Source: an uncultured Prevotellaceae bacterium
Lineage (GTDB): Bacteria > Bacteroidota > Bacteroidia > Bacteroidales > Bacteroidaceae
Direction: 5' to 3'
DNA: 7,184 nt
Assembly (NCBI GenBank): GCA_902477365.1
Contig: CABSGW010000131.1
Span: 1-7,184 of the forward strand
Shown here: positions 5,809 through 7,184 of the stretch, piece by piece
How positions within the stretch are numbered: the stretch's first letter is position 1
Layout: each line of letters begins with the position of its first letter
Position numbers and translations under genes: made by a program
Notes under the pieces: generated by a model
What the model saw: only the letters and a program-made list of their open reading frames with translations
Database searches by the model: none
Told to the model about the DNA's origin: nothing

Positions 5809-6686
5809 TGAACCAATTTAAAATAAAGAAAAGCGTGGAAGAAAACGATGTAAATATAGAATTAGGGCGATGGAATAACCTGACGGTACTGCGCCAGAGT
5901 GACTATGGCATGTATTTGGACGGTGGGACGTTGGGCGATATCCTGATGCCCCGGCAGTATGTGCCCAGGGGGTGTGAACCGGGCGACGAGGTCGAAGTGT
6001 TCGTTTATCTGGATCAGGAGGAACGCCTGGTGGCAACCACCGAGAACCCATTGGCTCAGGTAGGCGATTTTGCTTATCTGCGTGTGGCTTGGGTGAACCA
6101 GTATGGTGCGTTTTTGGATTGGGGTTTGATGAAAGACCTCTTTGTCCCTTTCCGTGAACAGAAAATGCGTATGGTGCAGGATCGCAGTTATGTGGTGCAT
6201 ATCCATATTGACGAAGAGACCAGTCGTATAGTTGCCTCGGCCAAGGTGGAGCGTTACCTGTGCGATGACATGCCGCCTTACCAGCAGGGCGATGCCGTTG
6301 ACGTGCTGATCTGGCAAAAAACAGACCTTGGGCTGAAGGCCATTATAGACAACCGTTATTCGGGTTTGTTCTATGACGACGAACTGTTCCGCGAGGTGCG
6401 TACCGGCGATCGTTTGACGGCGTATATCAAGCTGGTCCGTCCGGATGGGAAAATAGATCTCTCTCTGCAGCGTCCCGGACTGAAGGGCGTTCGCGACTTT
6501 GCCGATGTGCTGTTGGAGCGGCTGCAGGAGAGCGGGGGCTTTTTGCCTTATACCGATAAAACAGCTTCGGACGAATTGAACAAGGCGTTCGGAGTGAGTA
6601 AAAAGACGTTTAAGCGTGCCGTTGGTACGTTGTATAAAAAACACTTGATCCGTTTGGAGGAAAATGGCCTTTTCATGGTAGAGTAA
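5808..6686 (+). CDS. YitL/CvfB-like S1 RNA-binding protein with C-terminal winged helix
   Basis: The 292-residue protein belongs to the CvfB/YitL family: several S1-type beta-barrels followed by a winged-helix domain, thought to bind RNA; CvfB affects virulence gene expression in Staphylococcus. Its target here is unknown. Residues 17-80 form a first S1-like barrel with YGMYLDGG and DILMPRQYVP. Residues 83-147 form a second with YGAFLDWGLMKDLFVPF (99-115) and RIVASAKVERY. Residues 155-221 form a third, with YSGLFYDDELF and KIDLSLQRPG. Residues 227-292 are winged-helix-like: LQESGGFLPYTDK, ELNKAFGVSKKTFKRAVGTLYKK, then IRLEENGLFMVE. The ATG shares its A with the cysK stop (TAATG, 5806-5810), suggesting translational coupling. 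The first 16 residues, lysine- and glutamate-rich, precede the point (NIELGR) where the first barrel begins. Database names such as GntR-like regulator for this family are probably misleading. The large antisense frame over this gene is a shadow. Confidence 0.88.
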   Translation: MNQFKIKKSVEENDVNIELGRWNNLTVLRQSDYGMYLDGGTLGDILMPRQYVPRGCEPGDEVEVFVYLDQEERLVATTENPLAQVGDFAYLRVAWVNQYGAFLDWGLMKDLFVPFREQKMRMVQDRSYVVHIHIDEETSRIVASAKVERYLCDDMPPYQQGDAVDVLIWQKTDLGLKAIIDNRYSGLFYDDELFREVRTGDRLTAYIKLVRPDGKIDLSLQRPGLKGVRDFADVLLERLQESGGFLPYTDKTASDELNKAFGVSKKTFKRAVGTLYKKHLIRLEENGLFMVE

Positions 6687-6710
6687 GGCTGTTTGTATCG
6701 AATATTTTCA

Positions 6711-6896
6711 ATGCGTAAAAAACAATTACATTCTTGTGTACCCGGTTTGCGGTTCCGTCGTTGGAGCCACAAGGGCTATGCTGCCTTTTCCAGTTTGGGA
6801 CGTGCCGTTACCATCGGCCGTTTGTCAAACGGGGTGGTCCAGTCCTCCTTGTGCAAGGTGTCCGGTGTACAGCAGAATGCGATTCATTCAACAACT
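6711..6896 (+). CDS. Basic 62-residue leader, in frame with bioB (N-terminal extension or upstream leader)
   Basis: Starting at ATG 6711, 24 bases after the previous stop, 62 codons run without a stop directly into the bioB frame. The segment begins MRKKQLHSCVPGLRFRRWSH and continues KGYAAFSSLGRAVTIGRL; it has ten Arg/Lys and no Asp or Glu. The RRWS-K-YAAF-SLGR-V-IG pattern resembles, from memory, short basic leaders found at the N-termini of some Bacteroidetes TonB-dependent receptors and as free-standing small ORFs. I could not check this. BioB is cytosolic and normally starts close to MNIEELK, so these residues would be an unusual extension. Alternatives: a leader peptide used for regulation with bioB re-initiated at 6897, or untranslated leader that is open by chance. 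The segment also carries a palindrome at 6818-6832. It is listed separately because the true bioB start is unsettled. Confidence 0.5.
6818..6832. repeat. Perfect palindrome CCGTTTG-T-CAAACGG before bioB
   Basis: CCGTTTG (6818-6824) and CAAACGG (6826-6832) are exact reverse complements around a single T. Flanking ACCA (6810-6813) and TGGT (6835-6838) extend the dyad imperfectly. It lies 65 bases before the ATG at 6897. It could be an operator or a small RNA hairpin; it does not match the BirA biotin operator, which has TTGTAAACC-like arms separated by about 15 bases. Confidence 0.5.
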
Positions 6897-7184
6897 ATGA
6901 ATATAGAAGAATTAAAAGACCGTGTTTTGAAGGGTGGTTGCATATCGCCCGATGAGGCGGTCTGGCTGGCCCTTTCGGCCGACCGTGAGTCGCTGTATGC
7001 AGCGGCTCACGATATTACGTGGGCGCTTGCGTCCCGCGAGTTCGACATGTGTTCCATCATTAATGCCAAGTCGGGGCGTTGTTCCGAAAATTGTAAATGG
7101 TGTGCACAGTCAGCTCATCATCAGACGCAGGCCCAGGTATACGATTTGTTGCCGCGCGAAATATGCCTGCAACATGCTTTAGCC
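6897..7184 (+). CDS. bioB: Biotin synthase BioB, 3'-truncated by window edge
   Basis: BioB is a radical-SAM iron-sulfur enzyme of the cytosol that inserts sulfur into dethiobiotin to make biotin, the last step of the pathway. Counting from ATG 6897 (MNIEELKDR), 96 codons are visible. The [4Fe-4S] motif CxxxCxxC is C62, C66, C69 in GRCSENCKWCAQS, preceded by FDMCSIINAKSG (49-60), a segment characteristic of BioB. The family is about 310-350 residues, so about two thirds lies beyond the right edge. No stop separates this frame from ATG 6711, so the protein may instead begin there with a 62-residue extension. It probably belongs to the lolD-cysK-S1 transcript, and other biotin genes may follow outside the window. 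The family is certain; the start is not. Confidence 0.94.
   Translation, partial: MNIEELKDRVLKGGCISPDEAVWLALSADRESLYAAAHDITWALASREFDMCSIINAKSGRCSENCKWCAQSAHHQTQAQVYDLLPREICLQHALA

Noticed and set aside
5862..6644. Minus-strand 260-codon open frame over the S1 protein gene
   Set aside because: It is the mirror of a well-supported gene, with no recognisable domain and no promoter or start signal of its own.
6687..6710. Promoter in the short gap before ATG 6711
   Set aside because: TTTG at 6692-6695 is present, but no TAnnTTTG lies at proper spacing; TATTTTCA at 6703-6710 is too close and too poor a match.

Overview
The window reads as a chromosomal segment of a Bacteroidetes bacterium, most likely of the order Bacteroidales. 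The evidence is two exact copies of the Bacteroidetes -7 promoter element TAnnTTTG in front of genes, A-rich start regions mostly lacking Shine-Dalgarno sequences, and proteins of Bacteroidales type (a long CPA2 antiporter with a universal-stress-like tail, and a YitL/CvfB-like S1 protein). The genus cannot be fixed from this alone. There are no rRNA or tRNA genes, no insertion sequences and no CRISPR array.

Layout. On the minus strand, positions 1-721 hold the first 240 codons of asd (aspartate-semialdehyde dehydrogenase), whose 3' end lies outside the window. A 150-base divergent intergenic region carries the asd promoter and a weaker candidate promoter facing the other way. Rightward from 872 come a 709-residue CPA2-type cation:proton antiporter with two apparent cytoplasmic universal-stress-like domains, then tcdA (tRNA t6A dehydratase), which overlaps it by 8 bases and starts at a GTG behind a strong Shine-Dalgarno sequence. 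A textbook intrinsic terminator closes this pair at 3716-3753. A 360-base gene-free stretch follows. It holds the terminator, a long perfect hairpin (3886-3927) and, at its end, a well-formed promoter.

That promoter appears to drive a second rightward unit: lolD (ATPase of the lipoprotein-releasing ABC transporter), a CysK-type cysteine synthase, a YitL/CvfB-like S1 RNA-binding protein and bioB (biotin synthase, cut by the right edge). Gaps are 34 bases, a 1-base overlap and 24 bases, the last measured to the in-frame leader before bioB. The genes do not form one pathway. They combine envelope lipoprotein export, cysteine synthesis, RNA binding and biotin synthesis. Cysteine can feed sulfur and iron-sulfur cluster supply, which BioB needs, but any functional link is inference.

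Points most worth a second look: (1) a 62-residue Arg/Lys-rich segment with no acidic residue, in frame with bioB without any stop codon; (2) a Thr-to-Met change in the substrate-binding loop of the cysteine synthase, the change seen in plant beta-cyanoalanine synthases; (3) an antiporter without a recognisable acidic ion-binding pair in its TM5-like segment; (4) a long perfect hairpin upstream of lolD; (5) three genes preceded by two- or three-codon mini-ORFs whose stop overlaps the gene's start. No clearly new multi-gene system is visible; most of the window is housekeeping.
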